A stretch of 21,116 nt of DNA from JBMOGA01 sp049318625. GTDB taxonomy: Bacteria > Pseudomonadota > Alphaproteobacteria > Rhizobiales > Hyphomicrobiaceae. The notes below the pieces were generated by a model that was given only the letters and a program-made list of their open reading frames with translations, was not told the origin of the DNA and made no database searches. Within the stretch, counting starts at the first letter, position 1; each line of letters begins with the position of its first letter. The translations under genes and the position numbers were made by a program. The DNA is taken from positions 1 to 21,116 of the forward strand of contig JBMOGA010000064.1 in NCBI GenBank assembly GCA_049318625.1. Direction: 5' to 3'. This document shows positions 1 through 8,679 of the stretch, in pieces.

Positions 1-1
1 G

Positions 2-287
2 CTAGGGCTCGCCGGGGCCGATCAGATCATCGACGATCTCGGTCAGAAGATAGCGGGCCAGCAACTCCGGGTGGATCGCAGCGTCGGTGAGATCGAGGAT
101 TTTCTTCTCGCCTTCGGCCAAGACGCTGAGAATGCCATCGGCTACAGCATAGATGCCCGACCAGACCCGCCCGTGGCGCTCGATCGACACCGTTCCGGAC
201 CAACCTTCGAACACGCCCGCCCCCGTTTCCACCCAAACGACGCCGAGGGATTGGTAATAGAAATTGGGGATCGGTGGCCTGCGTCAT
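2..287 (-). CDS. Small hypothetical protein, frame probably broken by one base
   Basis: I do not recognise the family. The frame that ends in TAG at 2-4 has only a GTG at 230-232 as a possible start (76 aa). Its codons upstream of that GTG still read like protein (NFYYQSLGVVW), yet they run into a TGA at 284-286 without any start codon. In the neighbouring frame an ATG at 285-287 opens with MTQATDP. The two frames join if one C is removed from the CCCC run (GGGG on the plus strand, 266-269), giving about 94 aa beginning MTQATDPNFYYQ. I infer a one-base insertion, either a real mutation or an assembly error. The product would be small, acidic at its C-terminus and soluble, without signal peptide or membrane segment. 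It is last in a minus-strand run after the DUF1488-like gene. If the frame is intact as written, the gene is 2-232. Confidence 0.5.
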
Positions 288-367
288 CCTGCCCGGGATC
301 GGACAACGGTATGGTCAAAAAACCCGAGCTATGCGGCCGAGAATTCTTGCGGTCCGGCGCGTCGTCG

Positions 368-634
368 TTACGGCGAAAGCTCGGCGGCACCGATGGTGAT
401 CAACCGGGTGCCGGTTTGGAATTGGCGCCTGGCGGCTGCCTCGATCTCGTCGCGGTGGGCAAAAAATATTTCGCACGCCTGCTCGGCAGAAAGCCAAGTC
501 TGGCACTTCGCCTTCATGGCCAGCGCATTATAGCTGACGCAACAGGAAATCACGTCGCCATGCGGCGGCTTCATGGGGAAATAGACGGCATCCACCAAGG
601 CCACCGGCTCGCCGTCACCGCGCTGCAAGCTCAA
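368..634 (-). CDS. DUF1488-like small protein
   Basis: A protein of about 88 aa of unknown function. The C-terminal half, with ALAMKAKCQTWLSAEQA followed by FFAHRDEIEAAARRQF and a closing ITIGAAEL, resembles the DUF1488 family, whose members end in a similar HRxxIExAA helix and a short strand. No catalytic motif, signal peptide or membrane segment is visible. I prefer the TTG at 632-634 as the start because a GGAGG lies five bases upstream of it. The first possible start is a GTG at 644-646, which would add four residues and has no good ribosome binding site. It lies between the H-NS-like gene and the small hypothetical gene on the same strand. The family assignment is by eye and is moderate. 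Confidence 0.55.
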   Translation of the reverse strand: MSLQRGDGEPVALVDAVYFPMKPPHGDVISCCVSYNALAMKAKCQTWLSAEQACEIFFAHRDEIEAAARRQFQTGTRLITIGAAELSP

Positions 635-713
635 TGGGTCCTCCACTCTGTGGAACCCTCGGCCTCAGGGTAACGTGCCGGCAACGCCCGTCAAGCGATC
701 GCGCGGATCGGGG

Positions 714-730
714 CGTTCGTTCGTTCGTTC
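714..730. repeat. Tetranucleotide repeat (CGTT)x4
   Basis: Four exact tandem copies of CGTT plus one base. They lie directly behind the reading frame of the H-NS-like gene and share two bases with its stop codon. Slippage here would not change the protein. Confidence 0.7.
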
Positions 731-1160
731 ACGCGACCCGGTAGCGCTCGATGTTGCGGCCAACGGAGCTCAGCCACTTCGGGCGCCGGCCCCGACCGCT
801 CCACGTCAGGCTGGGATCGGACGGGTGCCTGAAGCGCACGGCCGATGTGGCGCCGGTCTTCTTGCCGCTGCTGCGGCCACCCAGAATCTCGGGAAGCGAG
901 AACCCGGAGGATGCCGCGAGTTTCTCCAGCTTCTCGGCAAGTTCGCGGCGCTCGGTGGTCCGGCGGCGCGCGATGGCGTCGCGGATCTCGGCGTGGAGAT
1001 CGAGGAGTTGGCGGTAGGACAGGGATTCGATGTTCTGCGCCGCGGCGCGGCCGGGCGCGCGGGGCGCGGGCTTTTTCGCGGCGCGCGCCGCCGCCCGTGG
1101 CGCTGGTCTCGTCGCCGCCGCTCTGCCCTTCTTTGTCACCGTCTTTTTCGTGCGTGCCAT
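729..1160 (-). CDS. H-NS family nucleoid-associated protein with basic Ala/Lys/Arg/Pro tail
   Basis: A DNA-binding protein of the H-NS histone family, expected to bind AT-rich DNA and silence or organise it. The 143 aa show three parts. Residues 1-40 are a Lys/Arg/Ala/Pro-rich tail resembling histone H1. Residues 44-90 are a charged helical stretch (LSYRQLLDLHAEIRDAI onward) that in this family makes dimers. The C-terminal DNA-binding motif at about 108-130 reads VRFRHPSDPSLTWSGRGRRP and is followed by KWL, which is diagnostic of the family. The ATG at 1158-1160 is chosen; an in-frame TTG at 1181 would add seven residues with no better ribosome binding site. The long basic tail is not part of the classical E. 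coli H-NS layout. It is transcribed in the same direction as the stress protein upstream but is separated from it by 165 bp with a possible weak terminator. Confidence 0.88.
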   Translation of the reverse strand: MARTKKTVTKKGRAAATRPAPRAAARAAKKPAPRAPGRAAAQNIESLSYRQLLDLHAEIRDAIARRRTTERRELAEKLEKLAASSGFSLPEILGGRSSGKKTGATSAVRFRHPSDPSLTWSGRGRRPKWLSSVGRNIERYRVA

Positions 1161-1220
1161 GGATTTTTGCCCCGAGATCAACGTGTTTCCCGAGAGGGCT
1201 GATTCTGGCTTGCCTGAAAT

Positions 1221-1246
1221 AGGGTGGCGCCGCCTCGATCCACCCT
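1221..1246 (-). terminator. Possible weak terminator of the Usp gene
   Basis: The inverted repeat AGGGTGG / CCACCCT has a 7-bp perfect stem and a 12-base spacer. On the minus strand it is followed by TATTTC, a poor U-tract. It lies about 80 bp behind the stop of the universal stress gene and before the H-NS-like gene, so it may separate the two transcripts. Confidence 0.35.
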
Positions 1247-1325
1247 TTCCGTTCGATGTGTGGCCGAGCCGACACGATCCGGGTTCGGACTTTCAGCAGC
1301 AACTCAGACAGCCGATGGTAAATCC

Positions 1326-2159
1326 TCAGTGTGCCATGAAAACCGGCATTTCGGTCGCGTTGAGGATATGGCTGGTCGCGCCACCGAAAATCATCTGGCG
1401 CAGGCGGCTCTGGGTGTAGGCCCCCTTGATGAGCAGGTCGCAGCCGAGCCGCGCCGCTTCCTCCAGCATCGCCTCGCCGGTCGATCGGGTGCCGGGCGCA
1501 ACGGTGCGCTCGTCGACGGGCAGTCCGTGCACCCTCAACGCCCGGCACAGGTCGAGCCCGGTCGGGCCCGGCACGGTCCCCCCGGTGATCGTTAGAACGG
1601 TGATCTTCTCGGCCCGCATCAGCGCCGGCATGGCGAGCGCGACGGTGCGCGCCGTCTCCGTGCTGTAATTCCAGGCGATGACCACGCGCTCGCCGATCGA
1701 TTTCGGTGCGGTCGGCGGCGCCACCAGGATGGCGCGCCCGCCTTCGAACAGGGTTGCCTCCAGCATGATGCGCAGCGACGGCAGGGCCGGTGGCGATGGC
1801 CGCGCGAATACCGTGATGTCGAAAATGCGGCTCAAGGCGGCCAAGGACAATTGCTGACGGGCCGGTTCCCGCCAGCCGAACGATTGGGGCTTCATCTCGC
1901 CGGCATCGCGGGCAAACCCGGCGGCGGTCATGAATTTTTCGAATGAATCGCGGCTCGCTCGCGACGTTTCGGCGATGTGCGTATCGGATGGGGGAACCCA
2001 GCCGCCGCCGAACAGATCCACCGCCACATATTCCGAGGGCACGAAATCGAACGGTACGCCTTCGACATAGGACTCGAAACGGCGCGCGAAAGCGCAGGCG
2101 GTTTCCAGGACGGACTTCGGCAGGCCGTCTTGATTGAACGGAACGAGAATGGTCTTCAT
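1326..2159 (-). CDS. Universal stress protein, UspA family, two-domain
   Basis: A cytoplasmic UspA-family protein of 277 aa, twice the size of a single Usp domain. Domain 1 starts at MKTILVPFNQ and covers about residues 1-140. Domain 2 starts at about 157 with RVVIAWNYSTETARTVALAM and ends in DLLIKGAYTQSRLRQMIFGG plus ATSHIL. That last part is the position of the family's ATP-binding loop (glycines followed by Ser/Thr). The degraded glycine pattern in domain 1 suggests that only domain 2 binds nucleotide. ATG 2159 is preceded by AAGGA at a good distance and by a promoter-like pair (2193-2221). Such proteins usually help survival under starvation, oxygen or redox stress; the exact role cannot be told from sequence. 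It is divergent from the ECF sigma gene, and the two share a 207-bp intergenic region. Confidence 0.9.
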   Translation of the reverse strand: MKTILVPFNQDGLPKSVLETACAFARRFESYVEGVPFDFVPSEYVAVDLFGGGWVPPSDTHIAETSRASRDSFEKFMTAAGFARDAGEMKPQSFGWREPARQQLSLAALSRIFDITVFARPSPPALPSLRIMLEATLFEGGRAILVAPPTAPKSIGERVVIAWNYSTETARTVALAMPALMRAEKITVLTITGGTVPGPTGLDLCRALRVHGLPVDERTVAPGTRSTGEAMLEEAARLGCDLLIKGAYTQSRLRQMIFGGATSHILNATEMPVFMAH

Positions 2160-2192
2160 TGTGCCCGTCCTTCATTTGAGGAGCGTGGGCAC

Positions 2193-2221
2193 AGTATATG
2201 TCCTCGTTCCGGCCACACCAA
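2193..2221 (-). promoter_or_regulatory. Candidate sigma-70 promoter of the Usp gene
   Basis: Read on the minus strand, TTGGTG and TATACT are separated by exactly 17 bases, and transcription would start about 26 nt before the ATG at 2159. A perfect 7-bp inverted repeat, TGTGCCC (2160-2166) / GGGCACA (2187-2193), lies between the -10 box and the start codon and could be an operator. Confidence 0.5.
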
Positions 2222-2331
2222 CGACTACTGTCGGTTTTGCACCAGGGCGGATGCCGGGCCTGTTTTCGGGGCCCTTTTGTGCCGGGTGCGCCGCGGACTT
2301 TGCCGGGCGGCTTGGCTGTGGCATTGTCGGG

Positions 2332-2352
2332 GCGCCGCAAAAAATGCGGCGC
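2332..2352 (+). promoter_or_regulatory. Perfect hairpin just before the ECF sigma start
   Basis: GCGCCGCA / TGCGGCGC form an 8-bp perfect stem around an AAAAA loop. The structure ends 14 bases before the ATG of the sigma gene, where no good Shine-Dalgarno is visible (only a weak CGGG). As RNA it would sit in the ribosome landing area, so a role in limiting translation is an inference. Confidence 0.5.
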
Positions 2353-2366
2353 TGCCGCAACGGGCC

Positions 2367-2909
2367 ATGACGCCGACCGAACTCCAATTGCTGCTGAGCA
2401 AGGTTGCGCAACAGGACCGTGCGGCCTTCGACGGACTGTATCGGGCCACCGCCGCGAAACTCTACGGCATCATTCTACGTATCGTTCGTCGCCGGGAGGT
2501 CGCGGACGAGGTGCTCCAGGAGGTTTACGTGCGCATCTGGCAGAGCGCGCATCTTTACGAAGGCGGGAAGGGCTCGGTGATCGCGTGGCTGGCGGTACTG
2601 GCGAGAAACCGCGCGCTCGATCTGGTGCGGTCCGGCCGGCATTTCGTGGCGGCAGACGACGATGCGATCCTCGATATCGCCGACGACGGGCGCTCAGCGT
2701 TGGAGACCCTGGAGGCGAGCGAGGACGTCGCGCGGCTCAAGGCGTGCCTCGATCGGCTGGAGCCGGAGCGGCGGGCGCTGGTCGTCTCGGCCTATCTCGA
2801 CGGGGCGAGCCGCGAGGCCCTGGCCGAACGCACGGGGGCGCCGGTCGGCACGATCAAGACCTGGCTCCACCGGAGCCTGAAACAATTGAAGGACTGTCTG
2901 GCGACATGA
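2367..2909 (+). CDS. ECF (sigma-70 family) RNA polymerase sigma factor
   Basis: An extracytoplasmic-function sigma factor of 180 aa, the usual size. Region 2 spans about residues 20-90: the core-binding part contains DEVLQEVYVRIWQSA and the -10 recognition part WLAVLARNRALDLVRSG. Region 4 spans about 120-176 and ends in the helix-turn-helix GAPVGTIKTWLHRSLKQLKD. Regions 1 and 3 are absent, as expected for ECF factors. ATG 2367 is chosen because the protein starts cleanly there; the open frame runs further upstream without sigma-like sequence. The stop overlaps the start of the anti-sigma gene (ATGA), so the pair is translationally coupled. By analogy with SigK-RskA pairs, the factor is held inactive at the membrane by the next protein. 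Its target promoters and inducing signal are unknown. Confidence 0.93.
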   Translation: MTPTELQLLLSKVAQQDRAAFDGLYRATAAKLYGIILRIVRRREVADEVLQEVYVRIWQSAHLYEGGKGSVIAWLAVLARNRALDLVRSGRHFVAADDDAILDIADDGRSALETLEASEDVARLKACLDRLEPERRALVVSAYLDGASREALAERTGAPVGTIKTWLHRSLKQLKDCLAT

Positions 2910-3616
2910 CGGACGGCGACGACATCGAGATGCTGGCAGCCGAGTACGCGCTCGGGACGCTCGATGGCGCCGAGCGGGCCGCGGTGAGCGCGCGCCGACT
3001 GCGGGAGCCGGCGCTGGATCGCGCCATCACGGAGTGGGAGCGCCGTCTGGCGCCGCTGGCCGCTTCGGTGGCCCCGGTAGCGCCGCCGCCGGGCCTGCTG
3101 GAGCGCATTGCACCTCGGCTCGTCGGTGCTGCGGAGACGGCCGAGGCGCGTGCCGTCGTCGCGCTGCGGCGCAGCGTGCGGCGCTGGCGGGCAGCGAGCG
3201 TGGCGGCCATGGCGCTGGCCGCGTCGCTGCTGGTCGTGATCGGCGTGCGTGAAGTTCCGCGCGAGCCGCAGGGCCGTTTCGTCGCCGTGTTCCACAAGGA
3301 CGACGAGACACCGTCGTTCGTGATGGCGATCGATCTCGACAACCGGGAAGTCACGGTCCGCCCCGTCGCCGCGCCGCGCCAGCCGGAGCGCACGTATCAG
3401 CTTTGGATCGCGGCGGAGCCGCTGGGTGGCCGGCCGCGCTCGCTCGGTCTCATCAGCGACGCGACCTACACGACCACCAAGATCGGCCTGCCGATCGACC
3501 GGGCCGCACTGCAGACGGCCACGTTCGGGGTCAGCGTCGAGCCGCCGGGCGGTTCGCCGACCGGGGTGCCGACCGGGCCGGCGCTGCATGCCAAACTGAT
3601 CCGCGTCGCGCCGTAA
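2906..3616 (+). CDS. RskA-type membrane anti-sigma factor
   Basis: An anti-sigma factor of 236 aa for the sigma factor encoded just upstream, whose gene it overlaps by 4 bp. The N-terminal cytoplasmic part (1-75) has the acidic, Ala-rich opening typical of this family (EMLAAEYALGTLDGAERAAV, then EWERRLAPLAA). It has no HxxxCxxC zinc motif, so it is not of the zinc type. A single membrane helix lies at about 96-114 (AASVAAMALAASLLVVIGV). The outer domain (120-236) is the RskA-like beta-rich domain, with FVAVFHKDDETPSFVMAID, the segment RTYQLWIAAEPLGGRPRSLG, and a Pro/Gly-rich stretch before the end. Release of the sigma factor probably needs proteolysis of this protein, which is inference from known RskA proteins. 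No protease gene is adjacent. Confidence 0.9.
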   Translation: MTDGDDIEMLAAEYALGTLDGAERAAVSARRLREPALDRAITEWERRLAPLAASVAPVAPPPGLLERIAPRLVGAAETAEARAVVALRRSVRRWRAASVAAMALAASLLVVIGVREVPREPQGRFVAVFHKDDETPSFVMAIDLDNREVTVRPVAAPRQPERTYQLWIAAEPLGGRPRSLGLISDATYTTTKIGLPIDRAALQTATFGVSVEPPGGSPTGVPTGPALHAKLIRVAP

Positions 3617-3725
3617 TGGTGCTCACGAACGTGTGATCGCCGGATCGAAACTCTCGCCGCCGGCGCCCGTAGCTGACCTCGCTTCCCCACGAGGAGGCGT
3701 TCAGATCAGCTCAGGGAACACATCC

Positions 3726-4517
3726 ATGTCGAAGACCATCTCTTGCGCCGCTGCCGTGCTCGCTCTCGGCGCGACGGTTTGCGAGGCCCAGACCGTGACG
3801 GCCCTCGTCGACGGAAAGTCGCTCGTCACCATCGATGCGGCGAAGAAATCGATCACCCGCTCGGTGGCGCTGGACGGCGGCGCCAGCCTGGTCGGCATCG
3901 ACGTGCGGCCGGCCGACGGCAAGCTCTACGGCCTGGTTGCCGACGGCACGCTGGTGACCGTCGATCCGGTGTCGGGCAAGTGGGAGAAGAAGAGCACGCT
4001 GTCCGAGAAGCTGCCGAGCGGCGTGACGTTCACGGTCGACTTCAACCCGGTCGCCGATCGCCTGCGCGTCATCGCGTCCGACGGCACCAACCTGCGCATC
4101 AACGTGGACGACGGCAAGACGACCGTCGACGGCAAGCTCAAGTTCGCCGAGACCGACATGCACAAGGGCGAGACGCCGAAGGTGGTGGCCGGTGCGTACT
4201 CGAACAGCTTTGCGGGAACCAAGGAGACGGCGCTGTACGACATCGACGGCGTGATCGGCGGGCTGCTCAAGCAGGCGCCGCCGAACGACGGCATTCTCAA
4301 CGCCATCGGCAAGCTCGGCATCAAGGTCGACGGTCCGGTCGCCTTCGACATCGCGGCCGACGGCAAGGGCGGCAACACCGGCTGGCTGATGGCCGGCAAG
4401 GCGCTCTACTCGATCGACCTGACGACCGGCAAGGCCACGTCGGCGGGTGAGATCGCCGGCCTCAAGGGGCAGGTCGGCGACATGGCGGTGATGCCGTCGA
4501 AGACCGGCAGCATGTAA
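3726..4517 (+). CDS. Exported DUF4394 protein
   Basis: A protein of 263 aa. A signal peptide is visible at 1-21 (basic MSK, hydrophobic AAAVLALGATV, cleavage after CEA before QTV). The mature part consists of repeated beta-rich segments that resemble blades: ALVDGKSLVTIDAAKKSITR, LVGIDVRPADGKLYGLVADG, DFNPVADRLRVIASDGTNLR, and ALYSIDLTTGKATSAG. These are typical of DUF4394 proteins, which look like beta-propellers. No catalytic residues can be named. ATG 3726 has AGGGA nine bases upstream. It lies 109 bp behind the anti-sigma gene on the same strand. The combination suggests it is a target or signal partner of the sigma/anti-sigma pair, possibly periplasmic; this is inference. A ligand or enzymatic role is unknown. 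Confidence 0.85.
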   Translation: MSKTISCAAAVLALGATVCEAQTVTALVDGKSLVTIDAAKKSITRSVALDGGASLVGIDVRPADGKLYGLVADGTLVTVDPVSGKWEKKSTLSEKLPSGVTFTVDFNPVADRLRVIASDGTNLRINVDDGKTTVDGKLKFAETDMHKGETPKVVAGAYSNSFAGTKETALYDIDGVIGGLLKQAPPNDGILNAIGKLGIKVDGPVAFDIAADGKGGNTGWLMAGKALYSIDLTTGKATSAGEIAGLKGQVGDMAVMPSKTGSM

Positions 4518-4650
4518 CGGCCGACAGCGCGGCGGATGGCCGGTCCGTGGGGCGGGGAGTTCTCCTCGGCCCCTCGCACGATGCCGTGCCATCTGCCCTC
4601 CCCGTCTGCCGTGCGAGCGGGCCGGCAGGCGGGGTCTTTTCGGGTCAGGG

Positions 4651-4669
4651 TGGCAGATGAAATCTGCCA
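4651..4669. promoter_or_regulatory. Palindrome upstream of the epimerase gene
   Basis: TGGCAGAT / ATCTGCCA form a perfect 8-bp inverted repeat around GAA, 118 bp before the epimerase ATG. It has the form of an operator for a dimeric regulator. The rest of the 270-bp gap (4518-4787) holds an imperfect GC hairpin (4549-4573) and a spaced repeat CTCGGCT / AGCCGAG (4694-4726), but no T-rich terminator and no convincing gene. Confidence 0.4.
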
Positions 4670-4787
4670 ACAGACGGTATTCCCCGGCGCAGTCTCGGCT
4701 TTTCGGCGATCCGCAGGCCAGCCGAGGCGATGGCGTTGGACGCGCGCGGCTTTGTGGGTAATCTCGGGATATCTGGGGAGGCTCACC

Positions 4788-5795
4788 ATGACCACGCATA
4801 CATTCTTCTGCATCGACGGCCACACGTGCGGCAATCCGGTCCGGGTCGTCGCCGGCGGCGCTCCGGCGCTGTCGGGGCGCACGATGATCGAGAAGCGGGC
4901 GCATTTCCTCGCCGAGTTCGACTGGATCCGGCACGCGTTGATGTTCGAGCCGCGCGGCCACGACATGATGTCGGGCTCGATCCTGATGCCGCCGACGCGC
5001 GACGATTGCGATGTCGCGATCCTGTTCATCGAGACGTCGGGCTGCCTGCCGATGTGCGGGCACGGGACCATCGGTACCATCACGACGGCGATCGAACGGG
5101 GGCTGGTGCAGCCGCGGACGCCGGGGCGGCTCATGCTCGATACGCCGGCCGGCGTGGTGCTCGCCGAATACCAGCAGGACGGGCCCTATGTGAGCTGGGT
5201 ACGGATCACCAACGTACCGTCGTACCTGCACGCGACGGGGTTGGAGGCGGAGGTCGAAGGGATCGGGCGGCTGGTCGCCGACATCGCCTACGGCGGCAAC
5301 TTCTACGCCATTATCGACCCGCAGGCGAACTTCCCGGGGCTCGAGAACTTCCAGCCGAGCCAGGTGCTGACGCTGAGCCCGCGGGTGCGCAAGGCGTTCG
5401 GCGAAAAGTACGCCTTCGTGCATCCCGAGAAGCCGGAAATCCGCGGCCTCGGCCACGTCATGTGGACGGGGCAGCCGATCAAGGCCACTTCGACGGCGCG
5501 CAATGCGGTGTTCTACGGCGACAAGGCGATCGACCGGTCGCCATGCGGCACCGGCACGTCGGCGCGCATGGCCCAGTGGGCCGCCCAGGGCCGCCTGAAA
5601 CCGGGCGACACGTTCGTGCACGAGAGCATCATCGGCTCGGAGTTCATCGGCCGGGTCGAGAGCGCCACCAAGGTCGGCGGCCACGACGCCATCGTGCCGT
5701 CGATCCAGGGCTGGGCGCGGGTGACCGGTTTCAACACGATCTTCGTCGACGACCGCGACCCCTACTGGCGGGGCTTCCAGGTCGCCGACAGGTAA
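4788..5795 (+). CDS. 4-hydroxyproline 2-epimerase (proline racemase family)
   Basis: A 335-aa cytoplasmic enzyme expected to interconvert trans-4-hydroxy-L-proline and cis-4-hydroxy-D-proline, the first step of hydroxyproline catabolism. Both catalytic cysteines of the two-base mechanism are present: Cys90 in LPMCGHGTIG and Cys253 in SPCGTGTSAR. This argues against the trans-3-hydroxyproline dehydratase branch, where the first cysteine is replaced. The N-terminal CIDGHTCGNPVRVV and the segment STARNAVFYGDKAID match the 4-hydroxyproline epimerase group. ATG 4788 is preceded by GGGGAGG at ideal spacing. The gene stands alone: no oxidase, deaminase, transporter or regulator of the pathway is adjacent. 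An aldehyde dehydrogenase 12 kb away could in principle serve the last step. True proline racemase activity cannot be excluded. It faces clpB with only 39 bp between the stops. Confidence 0.88.
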   Translation: MTTHTFFCIDGHTCGNPVRVVAGGAPALSGRTMIEKRAHFLAEFDWIRHALMFEPRGHDMMSGSILMPPTRDDCDVAILFIETSGCLPMCGHGTIGTITTAIERGLVQPRTPGRLMLDTPAGVVLAEYQQDGPYVSWVRITNVPSYLHATGLEAEVEGIGRLVADIAYGGNFYAIIDPQANFPGLENFQPSQVLTLSPRVRKAFGEKYAFVHPEKPEIRGLGHVMWTGQPIKATSTARNAVFYGDKAIDRSPCGTGTSARMAQWAAQGRLKPGDTFVHESIIGSEFIGRVESATKVGGHDAIVPSIQGWARVTGFNTIFVDDRDPYWRGFQVADR

Positions 5796-5800
5796 GGGGA

Positions 5801-5827
5801 GGCCTGCGGCCGGTCTGGCCGCAGGCC
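5801..5827. terminator. Hairpin between convergent epimerase and clpB genes
   Basis: GGCCTGCGGCC / GGCCGCAGGCC form an 11-bp perfect stem with a GGTCT loop. It fills most of the 39-bp gap between two convergent stops, so it probably stops transcription from both sides, although neither strand has a U-tract. Confidence 0.55.
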
Positions 5828-5834
5828 GCTCGTC

Positions 5835-8438
<2,604 letters not shown>

Positions 8439-8579
8439 GGCGTTCTCCTCGCGCGCCATCTCCGTCCCTGAGGCCCGTCGACAGCGCCGTTGCAACCTGG
8501 GCCCATCGCCAGTTCCGACGATCACCCTATCAGGGGCAGCGACCCGTCACCCGGCGTCTCTGCCATCCCGACACCGGAC

Positions 8580-8607
8580 ATATAAGGTTGCCTGGAAGCG
8601 GCAAAAG
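8580..8607 (-). promoter_or_regulatory. Candidate RpoH (heat-shock) promoter of clpB
   Basis: On the minus strand CTTT is followed 17 bases later by CTTATAT, close to the CTTG-N17-CYTATNT pattern of alphaproteobacterial heat-shock promoters. The fourth base of the -35 element differs. The leader to the clpB ATG would be about 135 nt. The assignment is by eye. Confidence 0.4.
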
Positions 8608-8679
8608 GGGGATCGTCGCCGCGTTCGCCATTTCTTCGCTGCGCTGCGGCAGCTTGGCCGTCTCTTGCTCGGAGGTTGC

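Noticed and set aside
71..673. 200-codon plus-strand frame at the left edge
   Set aside because: No domain or ribosome site; the minus-strand small proteins over the same stretch look more natural, one with a family resemblance.
3711..5684. Long minus-strand frame opposite the DUF4394 and epimerase genes
   Set aside because: The plus-strand genes have a signal peptide, good ribosome sites and catalytic motifs; the minus-strand product is Arg/His/Asp-rich without a domain.
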